NCBI GenBank assembly: GCA_023653055.1 | Contig: JAMNXR010000008.1 | Location: forward strand, 68,733 to 132,732 | Reading direction: 5' to 3' | Length of the DNA: 64,000 nt | From: Burkholderiaceae bacterium | Lineage (GTDB): Bacteria > Pseudomonadota > Gammaproteobacteria > Burkholderiales > Burkholderiaceae_B | Shown: positions 20,115 through 31,094 of the stretch, one piece after another | Position numbering within the stretch: the first letter of the stretch is position 1 | Layout: every line of letters starts with the position of its first letter | Translations under genes and position numbers: made by a program | The notes under the pieces: model-generated | Database searches by the model: none | Told to the model about the DNA's origin: nothing | What the model saw: only the letters and a program-made list of their open reading frames with translations

Positions 20115-20747
20115 TCAAGATTTTTTGCGTTCACCAATGCGTGGTTCAGTCCCCTGGATGAGCCGATGAATATTAGCTTTGTGTCTTGATAATAAAAAGA
20201 GCGCGATCACAATGAGTGCGATGCCGATGGGGAGATGCGCCTGCCAGATCAGCATGCCACCAAAGAAATAATAAAACGGGGCAAAAACAGCGCAAGTCAG
20301 GGCGGCAAGCGATGAAAACCTGAAAAATACTGCAATGATGATCCAAGTCGCCATAGCCGCTAATGCTAAAAGCGGCTGCACAGCAAGCATGATCCCAAAG
20401 GCCGTTGCCACGCCTTTACCGCCTTTAAACTTTAAGAAAATCGGATAAAGGTGCCCGATAAAGACAGCAATTGCCACGCAGCCAACTAGGACAGGCGAGA
20501 GCCCGTGTCGCACCACAAACCAAACGGCAAACCAGCCTTTTGCGGCATCAAAGATGAGGGTCAACGCAGCGGCAGGTCTATTGCCTGAACGCAGTACATT
20601 CGTCGCGCCTGGATTGCCGGAGCCGTAAGTTCTTGGATCTTGTAGGCCAAACAGTTTGCTGAAAACAACCGCAAAAGAGATAGATCCTATCAAATAAGCA
20701 ATGAGTAATATGCCTAGAACGGAGAGGGCGTATTGTGAATTGTCCAT
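20115..20747 (-). CDS. plsY: Glycerol-3-phosphate acyltransferase PlsY
   Basis: Inner-membrane enzyme that transfers acyl from acyl-phosphate to glycerol-3-phosphate, first step of phospholipid synthesis. The 210 residues have about five helices and the three conserved motifs: [28 protein letters not shown] and a weaker C-terminal motif near [15 protein letters not shown]. Convergent with tsaD (15 bases apart) and divergent from surE. A partner plsX is not in the window. Confidence 0.95.
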   Translation of the reverse strand: MDNSQYALSVLGILLIAYLIGSISFAVVFSKLFGLQDPRTYGSGNPGATNVLRSGNRPAAALTLIFDAAKGWFAVWFVVRHGLSPVLVGCVAIAVFIGHLYPIFLKFKGGKGVATAFGIMLAVQPLLALAAMATWIIIAVFFRFSSLAALTCAVFAPFYYFFGGMLIWQAHLPIGIALIVIALFLLSRHKANIHRLIQGTEPRIGERKKS

Positions 20748-20888
20748 TAATCTGTACCTGTGTAGCCTTTGGGACTCTTAGTTATTCTAACGCGAAGGCT
20801 TCATTTTCGTTTTGACAGCGTCCCCATTAAGCGCTCAGCAGGTACAATGGTAGACATTCGAACTGAAAGTTAATTTAGTCCTTTATTT

Positions 20889-21644
20889 ATGCATATTTTG
20901 GTCTCCAACGACGACGGTTACAACGCACCTGGGCTAGAGGCCTTGGTGGCTGTGCTGCGTGATTTAGCCGATATTACGGTTGTTGCGCCTGAGGTCAATC
21001 ATAGTGGCGCATCTAACTCCTTGACGCTGAGTCGACCGCTTGCCGTACGCCAGGCGCCAAACGGCTTTACTTATGTAAATGGTACTCCCTCAGATTGTGT
21101 GCACGTAGCGCTGACTGGTTTGCTTGATCGCCGCCCTGATTTAGTAGTATCCGGCATTAATAACGGAGCAAACATGGGAGACGACACGCTTTACTCCGGA
21201 ACCGTAGCCGCCGCGGCTGAAGGTTATTTATTTGGCATTCCTTCCATCGCTTTTTCTCTTGTTGCAAAGGGCTGGTCCAATCTGGATGCCGCTGCAAAAT
21301 TAGCAAGAAAAATTGTTGAACAACAGCTCAAACAGCCACTTGCTGGCGCCTCTTTACTGAATGTCAATTTTCCTGATTGTTCACTTGAACAAAACAAGGG
21401 CGTCCTTGCAACGCGCTTAGGCAAACGACATCCTTCTCAGCCCGTTGTGCGCTCTAGCACTCCCTATGGCGAGACTGTGTATTGGATTGGTCCTGCTGGT
21501 GCGGCCAATGACGCAACGGAAGGAACCGATTTTGATGCCATCAAAAAAGGATACGTCTCCGTGACACCTTTGCGCCTTGACTTAACGCAACACAATCAAT
21601 TACCAGATGTTGCTTCTTGGGTTCAGCCTTTATGCAATGGCTAA
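20889..21644 (+). CDS. surE: 5'/3'-nucleotidase SurE
   Basis: Metal-dependent nucleotidase/exopolyphosphatase linked to stationary-phase survival. Metal and phosphate motifs: [56 protein letters not shown]. Length 251 is typical. First gene of the classical surE-pcm-nlpD run; overlaps pcm by 13 bases. The usual fourth member rpoS is absent downstream of nlpD. Confidence 0.96.
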   Translation: MHILVSNDDGYNAPGLEALVAVLRDLADITVVAPEVNHSGASNSLTLSRPLAVRQAPNGFTYVNGTPSDCVHVALTGLLDRRPDLVVSGINNGANMGDDTLYSGTVAAAAEGYLFGIPSIAFSLVAKGWSNLDAAAKLARKIVEQQLKQPLAGASLLNVNFPDCSLEQNKGVLATRLGKRHPSQPVVRSSTPYGETVYWIGPAGAANDATEGTDFDAIKKGYVSVTPLRLDLTQHNQLPDVASWVQPLCNG

Positions 21645-22444
21645 AGCCCCCTCGGGTGCTCGCCTCGGCCAAAGACTTCAAGTCTTTAGGAAGCCGAGGA
21701 TTGCAAGGCATTACCGCAACAAATAGCAATACAAAAATTTCTATTTCGCGTTTATCCAAGGGCAATGAAGCTGCCGTTTCGTCACTTCGCGCAAATGAAA
21801 ACTTAGGCCTAAATTCCGAACGTTTACGCGCTGCGATGGTGGAACGTTTACATACGCAAGGAATTACCGACGAGCGCGTACTGAGTGCAATGCAAATTGT
21901 CCCTCGTCATTCTTTTGTGGATGAGGCGCTTGCGAGCCGCGCCTATGATGATGCGGCACTCCCGATTGGTCACGGCCAGACAATTTCTCAGCCATGGGTC
22001 GTTGCGAGAATGATTGCCGCCGTCTGCGAAACTGAGTTGCCAACACGTGTACTCGAGGTGGGTACGGGTTGTGGCTATCAGGCCGCCGTGATGTCTTACG
22101 TTTTTCCTCAGGTCTACTCGATTGAGCGTATTCGATCGTTGTACGATATGGCAAAAGATCATTTGCGTTCGCTACACTTAACCAAAATCAGGTTGAGTTA
22201 TGGTGATGGTATGGCAGGTTTGTCCAGCGCGGCACCCTTTGATGCAATTGTCGTGGCAGCTGCAGGGCTTAAAATCCCTCAGGCGCTCATGTTGCAACTG
22301 CGGGTAGGTGGGGTGTTGATTGCCCCAGAGGGCGTGGCTGCGCAAAAACTGATACGAATACAACGTACCAGCGAAACAGGCTGGTCTAGGCAGGAGCTTG
22401 AGGAGGTACGCTTTGTCCCTCTCAAGTCAGGTTTGCAACCATGA
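21632..22444 (+). CDS. pcm: Protein-L-isoaspartate O-methyltransferase
   Basis: Repairs isoaspartyl residues in aged proteins by SAM-dependent methylation. Motif I is [18 protein letters not shown]; the pre-motif [16 protein letters not shown] and the later [20 protein letters not shown] are typical. I use ATG 21632; TTG 21617 (ORF track) is less likely. The enzyme carries an unusual Ser/Lys-rich N-terminal extension of about 60 residues before the conserved [14 protein letters not shown] block, so an internal start cannot be excluded. It overlaps surE at its start and the nlpD upstream region at its stop. Confidence 0.92.
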   Translation: MQWLKPPRVLASAKDFKSLGSRGLQGITATNSNTKISISRLSKGNEAAVSSLRANENLGLNSERLRAAMVERLHTQGITDERVLSAMQIVPRHSFVDEALASRAYDDAALPIGHGQTISQPWVVARMIAAVCETELPTRVLEVGTGCGYQAAVMSYVFPQVYSIERIRSLYDMAKDHLRSLHLTKIRLSYGDGMAGLSSAAPFDAIVVAAAGLKIPQALMLQLRVGGVLIAPEGVAAQKLIRIQRTSETGWSRQELEEVRFVPLKSGLQP

Positions 22445-22509
22445 TTAGGCTAGAAAATGGTGTGTGTGGGTTTAATCAAACAAACATCACAGATCAAAAC
22501 GAGGCAAGT

Positions 22510-23256
22510 GTGAAATCAAATATTCAGTTCAGAACTTTAACGTCTACAGTTATTTTTTCTGTGGTGCTTGTGTTGGCCGGGTGTACCTCAAGTTCGCTTG
22601 CACCCGTGTCTAATTTGTCTACTACTGCCCCAAGCGCAGCGACCTACGTCGTGAAGCCCGGAGATACCTTAAATAAAATCTCGCGGGCGACTGGCGTTTC
22701 TGAGAGCACAATTGCTCGCATTAATAAGATCACCAATCCAAATTTATTAATTGTGGGCCAGACACTGAGGCTTTCAGATTCACAAACTCCGCCTCCTGTT
22801 GCCCGCACAAGCAGTCCAGCACCGCAAAGTTCGCAGCCCAACCAAACAACAGCCTCAACAGAGCCTAGTAGCACTCGCGCGCAGGACGCTGGTTTAATCA
22901 ATTGGGGATGGCCGGCAAAAGGCAAAATTATTCAGGGATTTACCCCAACAACAAAAGGGATCGACATCGCCGGTAGCGCAGGTGATCCAATTGAAGTTGC
23001 CGCCGATGGCAAGGTTATTTTTTCAGGTGATGGACCGAGAGGGTTAGGCAACCTTGTGATTGTCGAGCACAGCGATGGATTTATCACAGCTTACGCACAC
23101 AATAAGTCATTGTTGGTCAAAGAGGGTCAGACGATTAAGCGAGGCACAAAAATTGCTGAAATGGGGCAGTCTGATACAACATCGGTTCGCCTGCACTTTG
23201 AGGTTCGCCGCCGTGGAACGCCTGTAGACCCTATGCAGTATTTACCTGCACGATAG
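22510..23256 (+). CDS. nlpD: NlpD-type lipoprotein, LysM plus degenerate M23 domain
   Basis: Outer-membrane lipoprotein that activates the AmiC amidase during septal wall splitting. GTG 22510, preceded by GAGG at 5 bases, gives a proper lipoprotein signal ending in VLVLAGC; the ORF-track start at 22441 lies inside pcm. LysM is YVVKPGDTLNKISRATGV...VGQTLRL (about 42-86). The C-terminal LytM-like domain has KGIDIAG and VRLHFEVRRRGTPVDP in place of zinc-binding H-x(n)-D and HxH motifs, matching E. coli NlpD, which is non-catalytic. The Pro/Ser/Thr-rich linker joins the domains. Confidence 0.93.
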   Translation: MKSNIQFRTLTSTVIFSVVLVLAGCTSSSLAPVSNLSTTAPSAATYVVKPGDTLNKISRATGVSESTIARINKITNPNLLIVGQTLRLSDSQTPPPVARTSSPAPQSSQPNQTTASTEPSSTRAQDAGLINWGWPAKGKIIQGFTPTTKGIDIAGSAGDPIEVAADGKVIFSGDGPRGLGNLVIVEHSDGFITAYAHNKSLLVKEGQTIKRGTKIAEMGQSDTTSVRLHFEVRRRGTPVDPMQYLPAR

Positions 23257-23265
23257 TTTGACCAG

Positions 23266-24042
23266 ATGACCCCCACGCTTGTTTTTGATCTTGAAACTAT
23301 CCCAGATATAGACGGTTTACGCCGTCTTCACGGTTGGGGGGCAGATATTTCAGATCAAGAAGTTGCACAAAAAGCATTCGCCGCACGTAAAGAGCTCACC
23401 GGTAGCGATTTCCTTCCCTTGCATTTGCAACGTGTCGCGGTAGTAGGGTGCGTGTTTCGTGACGAGCAGGGATTTCGGGTGCGATGCCTGGGTGCTGCCG
23501 ATGATCCTGAGCAGGTATTGCTCTCAGGATTTTTTAAAACAATCGAACGCTATACGCCTAAATTAATCAGTTGGAACGGCAACGGTTTCGATTTGCCTGT
23601 ATTGCACTATCGAAGCTTGATTCACGGTGTCGTCGCGCCGAGATATTGGGATACCGGTGATGATGATCGTGAGTTTCGCTACAACAACTATCTCAGCCGC
23701 TATCACAATCGTCACATCGACCTGATGGATGTCTTGGCCAAGTACAACGGTCGTGGCAACGCACCGCTTGATGACCTCGCAAAACTTTGCGGCTTTCCTG
23801 GCAAACTCGGCATGGATGGCAGTCATGTTTGGGAGTCATGGTCTCAAGGTCGTGCAAACGAAGTCAGGGCATATTGCGAGACTGATGTCGTCAATACTTG
23901 GTTAGTCTATTGCCGTTTTAGACTGTTACGTGGCGAGCTCGATACTGCAGCCTACGACGCTGAAATTGCCCTTGTGCGCCATACGCTTGAGCAAAGTACA
24001 GAACCACATTGGAAAGAGTACTTAGAAGCTTGGAATCAATAA
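23266..24042 (+). CDS. Ribonuclease H-like 3'-5' exonuclease (PolB-exo-like)
   Basis: Predicted DEDD exonuclease of 258 residues related to the proofreading domain of family-B polymerases. Exo I is VFDLETIPD, exo II is [18 protein letters not shown], exo III is [14 protein letters not shown]. Additional conserved part [31 protein letters not shown]. It stands 9 bases after nlpD, where rpoS would be expected, and 2 bases before rlmD, so it is part of a continuous operon. Substrate unknown. Confidence 0.87.
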   Translation: MTPTLVFDLETIPDIDGLRRLHGWGADISDQEVAQKAFAARKELTGSDFLPLHLQRVAVVGCVFRDEQGFRVRCLGAADDPEQVLLSGFFKTIERYTPKLISWNGNGFDLPVLHYRSLIHGVVAPRYWDTGDDDREFRYNNYLSRYHNRHIDLMDVLAKYNGRGNAPLDDLAKLCGFPGKLGMDGSHVWESWSQGRANEVRAYCETDVVNTWLVYCRFRLLRGELDTAAYDAEIALVRHTLEQSTEPHWKEYLEAWNQ

Positions 24043-24044
24043 AA

Positions 24045-25355
24045 ATGTCTCATGATGTATTGCAAGTCGAGTCTCTCGACCTAGAGGCCCGTGGTGTGTC
24101 TCGACGCGATGGCAAAGTGGTATTCATTGAAGGAGCATTGCCCTCGGAGCGCGTCACAGTCAATACATTTCGTCGCAAACCTTCCTATGATGTGGGTCGG
24201 GTTCAGCATATTCAGCGTGAGTCTTCTTCTCGAGTGACGCCGCGGTGCGAACATTTTGGTGTGTGTGGCGGGTGTGTAATGCAACATCTCGAGCCAAGCG
24301 CTCAGATCGCCATCAAGCAGCGCGCACTCGAAGACGCCTTGGTGCATATTGGTAAGACACGACCAGATCGCGTGCTGCCTCCATTACATGGCCCTTACTG
24401 GGGCTATCGTTATCGTGCCCGTCTGTCTGTCAAATGGGTCGCAAAAAAAGGAACGGTGTTAGTGGGTTTTTATGAGCGCAAGAGTAGTTTTGTTGCTGAC
24501 ATTAAAACTTGTTACGTTTTACCTCCTCAAATTGCTGCACTTTTTATGCCGTTGCGAAAGCTCATCATGGGCTTGTCGGCTCCTGATCGTTTTCCTCAGA
24601 TTGAAGTGGCAATCGGAGAAGGTGTGATTGCCTTAGTCCTCAGACATTTATTGCCCTTAACAAGCTCGGATGTCCAGTTGTTAAAAGACTTTGCCAAACA
24701 GAATGCTGTGCAATGGTGGTTGCAGCCAAACGGTCCTGAAAGTGTTGTGCCTCTCGAGGCATCCCATGAGGAGAGTCTGTTTTACACGCTGCCTGAGTTC
24801 GGTTTAAAAATGCCTTTCAAACCGACTGACTTTACCCAGGTCAATCACCAGATCAATCGCGCTTTAGTTTCACGGGGGCTGACCTTGCTCGACCCTCAAC
24901 CGGGTGACCGAATTGTAGATATGTTTTGTGGCCTCGGAAACTTTACCTTGCCTTTGGCTACACGATGCCGTGAGGTAGTTGGAGTCGAGGGGAGTGAAAC
25001 GCTTACTGCACGCGCTAAGGCTGCAGCTGCGCAAGCAGGCATAGAACACGCGACGTTTCAAACCTTGAATTTGTTTGAGGTAACGGCGGAGTGGCTTGCA
25101 GAGCTTGGCCGTTTTGACCGGATGTTGATTGATCCACCACGTGAAGGCGCAATGGCACTCTCTCAGGCGCTGATTAATCTACCTGCATCCTTGCGACCCG
25201 AGCGTATTGTGTACGTATCGTGTAATCCAGCAACGTTAGCGCGCGATACAGAAATACTGTTACAAAAGGGTGCGTACAGGTTAACGGCTGCCGGTGTAGT
25301 GAATATGTTTCCCCACACCGGGCACGTCGAATCAATTGCTGTTTTTGAGCGCTGA
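24045..25355 (+). CDS. rlmD: 23S rRNA (uracil-1939-C5)-methyltransferase RlmD
   Basis: Makes m5U1939 in 23S rRNA. ATG 24045 is chosen; upstream codons belong to the exonuclease. Order: TRAM-like RNA-binding region ([27 protein letters not shown]), [4Fe-4S] cluster cysteines ([10 protein letters not shown] and a later CYVLPP), and the SAM domain with [40 protein letters not shown] and [12 protein letters not shown] containing the catalytic Cys. Length 436. Its 3' end overlaps the convergent argH by 24 bases. Confidence 0.95.
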   Translation: MSHDVLQVESLDLEARGVSRRDGKVVFIEGALPSERVTVNTFRRKPSYDVGRVQHIQRESSSRVTPRCEHFGVCGGCVMQHLEPSAQIAIKQRALEDALVHIGKTRPDRVLPPLHGPYWGYRYRARLSVKWVAKKGTVLVGFYERKSSFVADIKTCYVLPPQIAALFMPLRKLIMGLSAPDRFPQIEVAIGEGVIALVLRHLLPLTSSDVQLLKDFAKQNAVQWWLQPNGPESVVPLEASHEESLFYTLPEFGLKMPFKPTDFTQVNHQINRALVSRGLTLLDPQPGDRIVDMFCGLGNFTLPLATRCREVVGVEGSETLTARAKAAAAQAGIEHATFQTLNLFEVTAEWLAELGRFDRMLIDPPREGAMALSQALINLPASLRPERIVYVSCNPATLARDTEILLQKGAYRLTAAGVVNMFPHTGHVESIAVFER

Positions 25356-26759
25356 ATCGATAATTTTCAACGCGGCCTGACGAACACGTTCAGGCGCTGT
25401 TCCGCCAATGTGATTGCGGGCAGCGACCGAGCCCTCGAGTGTGAGCACGGTATGCACATCATCCCCGACCGCGGTATGAAATTTTTGTAACTCACTGACA
25501 CTCAAATCAGCCAAATCACAGCCTTTTTTCTCGCATTCACGCACAGCATGCGCAACCGCTTCGTGTGCATCTCTAAATGGCACGCCACGTTTTACCAAGT
25601 AATCAGCCAAGTCGGTTGCCGTCGCAAAACCCTGCAAAGCTGCTGCGCGCATTGCATCAGCTTTAACTTTGATGCCTGCCACCAAGTCGACAAAAATTGT
25701 CAGCGTATCGCGGACGGTATCGGCGGTATCAAATAGACCCTCTTTGTCCTCTTGATTGTCTTTGTTGTAGGCAAGAGGCTGACCCTTCATGAGCGTCAGC
25801 AGCGCCACTAAGTGACCATTGACACGACCGGTCTTGCCGCGGGCAAGCTCAGGCACATCTGGGTTTTTCTTTTGAGGCATGATCGAGCTGCCAGTACAAA
25901 ACCGATCGGCGAGATCAATAAAGCCGATTCGCGGGCTCATCCAAATCACCAGCTCTTCTGAAAATCTGGAAATGTGGGTCATGATCAGTGCACACGCACT
26001 ACAAAACTCAATGGCAAAATCTCGGTCAGATACGGCGTCAAGCGAATTTTGGCAGACGTCATCAAAGGCAAGTAACTTGGCAACCATGGGTCGATCAATG
26101 GGAAAACTCGTGCCGGCAAGCGCCGCAGCACCCAGTGGCAAAATATTGACGCGTTTACGACAGTCTGCAAGACGCGCAGCATCTCGACCAAACATTTCAG
26201 CATAGGCAAGCAAGTGGTGACCGAATGTCACAGGCTGTGCGACTTGCATATGCGTAAAACCCGGCAAGATTGTGCCAGCGTGCTCAAGCGCAACAGTAGC
26301 GAGTGCTTGACGCAACTGCTCAAGCAATAAGATCAGTCCGTCGATTTCATAACGTAACCACAAGCGGATATCTGTGGCGACTTGGTCGTTGCGTGAGCGG
26401 CCTGTATGGAGCCGCTTGCCTGCATCGCCAACAAGCTCTACCAAGCGCTTTTCAATATTGAGGTGGACATCCTCAAGGTCTAATAGCCATTCAAAGCGAC
26501 CCGCGTCAATTTCTTCGAGAATTTGGGCCATTCCGCGCTCAATATCGCTGCGGTCTTGTTTTGAAATCACGCTGACAGCTTCAAGCATCTGCGCATGTGC
26601 CAGGGAGCCCTGAATATCAAAGCGCGCGAGGCGCTTATCAAAGTCAACGGAGGCGGTATAACGTTTGACGAGCTCCGACACTGGCTCCGAAAAGCGGGCG
26701 GACCACGCTTGGGCTTTCTTATCGAATTGGCTCTGATTGGGGTTTTGAGTGTTTTTCAT
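25332..26759 (-). CDS. argH: Argininosuccinate lyase
   Basis: Splits argininosuccinate to arginine and fumarate, last step of arginine synthesis; cytoplasmic homotetramer. ATG 26759 ([23 protein letters not shown]) agrees with the family; the ORF-track start at 26873 would reach into nadE. Signature [19 protein letters not shown] holds the catalytic Ser loop; [13 protein letters not shown] and [15 protein letters not shown] are also present. 475 residues. Divergent from nadE and 3'-overlapping with rlmD. Confidence 0.97.
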   Translation of the reverse strand: MKNTQNPNQSQFDKKAQAWSARFSEPVSELVKRYTASVDFDKRLARFDIQGSLAHAQMLEAVSVISKQDRSDIERGMAQILEEIDAGRFEWLLDLEDVHLNIEKRLVELVGDAGKRLHTGRSRNDQVATDIRLWLRYEIDGLILLLEQLRQALATVALEHAGTILPGFTHMQVAQPVTFGHHLLAYAEMFGRDAARLADCRKRVNILPLGAAALAGTSFPIDRPMVAKLLAFDDVCQNSLDAVSDRDFAIEFCSACALIMTHISRFSEELVIWMSPRIGFIDLADRFCTGSSIMPQKKNPDVPELARGKTGRVNGHLVALLTLMKGQPLAYNKDNQEDKEGLFDTADTVRDTLTIFVDLVAGIKVKADAMRAAALQGFATATDLADYLVKRGVPFRDAHEAVAHAVRECEKKGCDLADLSVSELQKFHTAVGDDVHTVLTLEGSVAARNHIGGTAPERVRQAALKIIDSALKNSN

Positions 26760-26843
26760 GATGTTCAAATTATAGAACGCAGCGCCACGCCCGCGGGCGT
26801 GAGATAATTTTTCTTTATTACAACTCGTTTTACCGGAATCAAT

Positions 26844-28493
26844 ATGGCTGCGGTCAGGGTAGGCATTGCACAATTAAACGTTCTCGTTGGTGACCTCGCG
26901 GGCAATGCACGCTTGGTCCTTGAGGCTGCGCGCAAGGCCTATCAGCAGGGAGCACGGGTCCTGTTGACGCCTGAGCTTGTTTTGACAGGTTATCCACCTG
27001 AAGATCTACTGCTTCGACCGGCTTTTATTGAGCAGTGCGACATTACCTTGCAAACGCTTTGCGACCAGCTGTCGGATCTTAAAGGCCTGCACGTTGTCGT
27101 TGGACATGTCCGTCAAAACAAGGAAGGCTTGCGCAATGCGGCCTCAGTGTTGTCGGATGGGCGGATTTTGGGCACTTATTTTAAAAAAGAGCTCCCTAAT
27201 TACTCTGTTTTTGATGAAAAGAGATACTTTACCCCTGGTGCCGAGCCCTTATGTTTTAGTATGGATGGTGTGCGCTTTGGCATCAATATTTGTGAAGATA
27301 TTTGGGGAGACACAGCCCCTGAAGCCGCGGCTGCACTGAGCATTCAAGCCTTATTGGTTCTAAATGCCTCGCCTTTTAGCCTTGGTAAACAGGCGCAACG
27401 CATCCGTGTGGCGCTGCGTTGTGTTGAACGCACGCATTGTGCGCTGATTTATGCCAATTTAGCGGGTGGTCAAGACGAGCTTGTGTTTGATGGGGCCTCG
27501 TTTGCTCTTTCCCGCGAGGGACAACTCACACTTCGAGCAGCAGATTTTTCTCCTGACTTAAGTTTTATTGAGGTATCAAATACTGGTGAAATGTCCGTGC
27601 CAGCGACTGACTCAGCATCCATCCTCGTCGAGCCGCGCACGGAGTTGTTGACGGAGGAAGCGCAAGTCTGGGAGGCCCTCAAGCTTTGCTTAACTGACTA
27701 CGTCAGCAAAAATGGTTTTAAAAGTGTGATTCTAGGGTTGTCCGGTGGCATTGACTCCGCTGTAGTGATGGCCGTTGCCGTCGATGCGTTGGGAGCCGAT
27801 CGGGTACATGCAGTCATGATGCCATCACGCTATACCGCGGATATTTCTCAAATTGATGCGCTCGACATGGCTAAAAGACTAGGTGTCACTTATCGAGAGA
27901 TAGCGATTGCGGATCTTGCAAATAGCTTTGACCAAGTACTTGCCCCTATTTTTGCGGGTCGATCACCCGATGCAACGGAGGAAAATATTCAAGCGCGCTT
28001 GCGCGGGATGTTGTTGATGGCCTTATCCAACAAATTTGGGCACCTTGTGCTCACGACAGGCAATAAATCCGAACTCTCTACAGGCTACTGCACCCTCTAC
28101 GGGGATATGGCGGGAGGGTTTGCGGTTTTAAAGGATGTCGCCAAGACCCTGGTTTACAGATTGGCCCGTTGGCGAAACACGCTCGGAGAGGTCATTCCTG
28201 TCCGAATCATTACAAGACCCCCCTCGGCTGAATTACGCGAAGACCAAACAGATCAAGACAATCTCCCCGAATATGACGTGATTGATGGCATTATTGAGCA
28301 TTATGTCGAGCGCAATGCTTCGCCGGCAGAGATTGTTGCAGCGGGTTATGACCCTGAGGCTGTCGAACAAATCTTGAGATTGATTCGCATCAACGAGTAC
28401 AAGCGTAAGCAAGGACCCTTTGGGCCGCGCATCACCGAGCGGGCATTCGGGCGAGATTGGCGTTATCCTCTCTCAAACGGTTTTCGTAACTGA
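26844..28493 (+). CDS. nadE: Glutamine-dependent NAD+ synthetase
   Basis: Two-domain enzyme of 549 residues. The N-terminal nitrilase-like glutaminase (about 1-255) has Glu in [16 protein letters not shown], Lys in [17 protein letters not shown], and the nucleophile Cys in [11 protein letters not shown]. The C-terminal ATP-pyrophosphatase domain has the P-loop [17 protein letters not shown] and [18 protein letters not shown]. Converts deamido-NAD to NAD using glutamine-derived ammonia. Followed 30 bases later by glnB, an arrangement known in betaproteobacteria that links NAD synthesis to nitrogen status. Confidence 0.97.
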   Translation: MAAVRVGIAQLNVLVGDLAGNARLVLEAARKAYQQGARVLLTPELVLTGYPPEDLLLRPAFIEQCDITLQTLCDQLSDLKGLHVVVGHVRQNKEGLRNAASVLSDGRILGTYFKKELPNYSVFDEKRYFTPGAEPLCFSMDGVRFGINICEDIWGDTAPEAAAALSIQALLVLNASPFSLGKQAQRIRVALRCVERTHCALIYANLAGGQDELVFDGASFALSREGQLTLRAADFSPDLSFIEVSNTGEMSVPATDSASILVEPRTELLTEEAQVWEALKLCLTDYVSKNGFKSVILGLSGGIDSAVVMAVAVDALGADRVHAVMMPSRYTADISQIDALDMAKRLGVTYREIAIADLANSFDQVLAPIFAGRSPDATEENIQARLRGMLLMALSNKFGHLVLTTGNKSELSTGYCTLYGDMAGGFAVLKDVAKTLVYRLARWRNTLGEVIPVRIITRPPSAELREDQTDQDNLPEYDVIDGIIEHYVERNASPAEIVAAGYDPEAVEQILRLIRINEYKRKQGPFGPRITERAFGRDWRYPLSNGFRN

Positions 28494-28511
28494 TCAAAAT
28501 TTTTCTAATAA

Positions 28512-28862
<351 letters not shown>

Positions 28863-28891
28863 TTTTCTTCCCTTTATTTGAGTAATACCTC

Positions 28892-30517
28892 ATGAAACAA
28901 TTTGACTGGGCGAACCCGTATCCAACCATTCGGATTCCGGTTTTTGCGCGTAACGTCGTATCGACTTCACATCCACTCGCGGCCCAGGCGGGCTTGCGTA
29001 TGTTGCTCAAAGGTGGGTCGGCTGTCGATGCGGTGATTGCAGCGGCGGCAGCCATTACGCTAGTTGAGCCCGTCTCTTGTGGTTTGGGTGGTGATGCGTT
29101 TGCAATTGTTTGGGATGGCAAAACATTACAAGGGCTTAACGCCTCAGGTTTTGCACCAAAAGCCTGGGATATTGATTACTTCAAGAAAAAATATGGCGTG
29201 GATGTCAATGGACTCGCCAAAGCCCCCAAGCGTGGGGTAGACGCCATTACCGTGCCTGGTGTTGTCGCGGGATGGGCCGCGTTGCACGAACGTTACGGCA
29301 AGCTGCCCTTTGCAGAACTCATGGAACCTGCAATTGAAATTGCAGAGCGTGGCTATGCCGTGCCTCCTGTTGTTGCACAGAAATGGGCTGCAGCAGTTCC
29401 TGAGCTCAAGGATCAGCCAGGTTTTGCCAATACATTTATGCCTGAAGGCAGAGCACCTAAAGTAGGTGAGCGCTTTGTATTTAAAGACGTTGCGCAAACA
29501 TTGAAACGTATTGGTGCATCGCTTGGTCGTGACATGTACGAAGGCGAGACTGCTGAAAAGCTCGTGGCGTTTATTCGCGAGCATGGTGGCGCACATACGC
29601 TTGAGGATTTTCAACAATACCGCCCTGAGTGGGTCACGCCGATTTCGAAAAATTATCGTGGCTATACCCTACATGAAATTCCTCCGAACGGGCAGGGCAT
29701 CTCGGCGCTGCAAGCACTCGGCATGCTGGCGCATTTTGATATTGCCAATATGAAAGTGGATTCCGTGGAGTCACAGCACGTTCAAATCGAAGCCATGAAA
29801 TTAGCGATGGCAGATTTGTATCGCTATGTGGCAGACCCCCGCAGCATGGATGTGACAGCATCACAAATGCTGGATGATGCCTATCTTGCTGAGCGCGCAA
29901 AACTGATTGACATGAAACGTGCCACACATTTCGCGCCTGGCATCCCTCCCTCTGGTGGCACGATCTATCTGACGGCTGCCGATGAAAATGGCATGATGGT
30001 TTCTTTCATTCAGTCCAACTACATGGGTTTTGGTTCGGGTGTAGTTGTACCGGGTACAGGTGTGAGCTTTCAAAACCGCGGCGTAGGCTTTTCAATGGAC
30101 CCCAAGTCCGCAAATGTGGTCCAGGGGCACAAGCGTCCTTTTCACACGATCATTCCCGGCTTTCTTACACGCGATGGAGAGCCGGTAATGAGTTTTGGTG
30201 TCATGGGTGGGGACATTCAGCCACAGGGTCATCTGCAGACTGTTATTCGTATGGTTGATTATCACCAGCAACCACAGGCGGCGTGTGATGCACCTCGCTG
30301 GAAGGTGAACCGTGACTTTACGCTTGATGTTGAATCAACCATGCGTCCCTCAACTATTGAAGGCCTGCAACAGCTTGGGCATTCGCTCAAGGCAATTGAT
30401 GATCCTTACATGGATTTCGGTTCAGGTCAGTTTATTTGGCGATTATCCAAGGACTTGGCTGATGGCTATGTGGTCGCAAGTGATAGCAGACGCGATGGCC
30501 AAGCAGTAGGATTCTAA
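28892..30517 (+). CDS. Gamma-glutamyltransferase-family Ntn hydrolase, no signal peptide
   Basis: Protein of 541 residues with the GGT fold: STSHPLAAQAGLRMLLKGGSAVDAVIAAAAA near the start, PVSCGLGGDAFAIVWDG, and the autocleavage region PSGGTIYLTAADENGMMVSFIQS where Thr357 is the likely nucleophile. Unlike the ggt at 44882-46741 it has no signal peptide and lacks the TTHFS form, resembling YwrD-type cytoplasmic members of uncertain substrate (gamma-glutamyl compounds or cephalosporin acylase-like). 29 bases after glnB, so perhaps cotranscribed. Its stop codon overlaps the ubiC stop on the opposite strand. Confidence 0.88.
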   Translation: MKQFDWANPYPTIRIPVFARNVVSTSHPLAAQAGLRMLLKGGSAVDAVIAAAAAITLVEPVSCGLGGDAFAIVWDGKTLQGLNASGFAPKAWDIDYFKKKYGVDVNGLAKAPKRGVDAITVPGVVAGWAALHERYGKLPFAELMEPAIEIAERGYAVPPVVAQKWAAAVPELKDQPGFANTFMPEGRAPKVGERFVFKDVAQTLKRIGASLGRDMYEGETAEKLVAFIREHGGAHTLEDFQQYRPEWVTPISKNYRGYTLHEIPPNGQGISALQALGMLAHFDIANMKVDSVESQHVQIEAMKLAMADLYRYVADPRSMDVTASQMLDDAYLAERAKLIDMKRATHFAPGIPPSGGTIYLTAADENGMMVSFIQSNYMGFGSGVVVPGTGVSFQNRGVGFSMDPKSANVVQGHKRPFHTIIPGFLTRDGEPVMSFGVMGGDIQPQGHLQTVIRMVDYHQQPQAACDAPRWKVNRDFTLDVESTMRPSTIEGLQQLGHSLKAIDDPYMDFGSGQFIWRLSKDLADGYVVASDSRRDGQAVGF

Positions 30518-31074
30518 ACAAGCGACCAGAACTCAGGTAAAAAACACTCCGCCACTAAGAGCGGAGTGTCTTGTCGCCAAAAAACTGAACGTCTTGCGAG
30601 CAATGCTGAATTGGGTTGATCGAGTTGTTGGGCCTCATTTTTAAGGGCTTGCACTGTGCGATACAGCGCATTTTGTCTGTTGAGGCGCGCCACTTCAAAA
30701 TTGGAGCGTGCGATGGCAACATCGTCGTACAAAATATCCGCGAGCGGACGACTCCGAAGTCTTCTCATGCCTTGCCAGACACCATGTGAGGCGTTCAGAA
30801 GTGTCACGCTTCTTGCCGCTACGCATTCGATGCCATCGATGCTCATCACAATCTCTCGTACCCAAACGGGGTGTCGAGCAACAATATCTAGACGATTGGC
30901 CTCATCTTGACAGGCACCTGCCGGATACTCATCTAACACACGCAGTTCTAGCATGCCAATCATTCGCAGGGCTTGCGTCAATGGGCCGCGCCTCGTCAGC
31001 CACCGCTTTTGGATGGGTGAAAAGGAAGATTTAGGCGTGACCGACCACGGCTGAATGGATTCAAAATGATGCAT
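30514..31074 (-). CDS. ubiC: Chorismate--pyruvate lyase UbiC
   Basis: Produces 4-hydroxybenzoate from chorismate for ubiquinone synthesis. Family marks in the 186 residues: [23 protein letters not shown] (cf. substrate Arg), a [15 protein letters not shown] segment in place of LGxRPLGxxLF, and [12 protein letters not shown] with the conserved catalytic Glu. Some positions deviate from E. coli, so it is a divergent member. ubiA, often next to ubiC, lies 30 kb away here. An intrinsic-terminator-shaped hairpin lies inside the last codons before the stop. Confidence 0.82.
   Translation of the reverse strand: MHHFESIQPWSVTPKSSFSPIQKRWLTRRGPLTQALRMIGMLELRVLDEYPAGACQDEANRLDIVARHPVWVREIVMSIDGIECVAARSVTLLNASHGVWQGMRRLRSRPLADILYDDVAIARSNFEVARLNRQNALYRTVQALKNEAQQLDQPNSALLARRSVFWRQDTPLLVAECFLPEFWSLV
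30538..30569 (-). terminator. Intrinsic-terminator-like hairpin inside the 3' end of ubiC
   Basis: On the minus strand, ACACTCCGC, an 8-base loop, and GCGGAGTGT (perfect 9-bp stem) are followed directly by TTTTT. The shape is that of a strong Rho-independent terminator, but it precedes the ubiC stop codon by about 25 bases, so termination there would yield an mRNA without a stop. On the plus strand no T-run follows. Confidence 0.7.
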
Positions 31075-31094
31075 GGGTGTGTATTATCCAACTT

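Noticed and set aside
20099-20140. Terminator between tsaD and plsY (CTTGA/TCAAG then TTTTTT)
   Set aside because: Only a five-base AT-rich stem with a long loop, and the T-run is part of plsY codons.
22510-23256. Active M23 endopeptidase in the NlpD-like protein
   Set aside because: The zinc ligands are replaced (KGID and RLHFE), as in non-catalytic NlpD activators.
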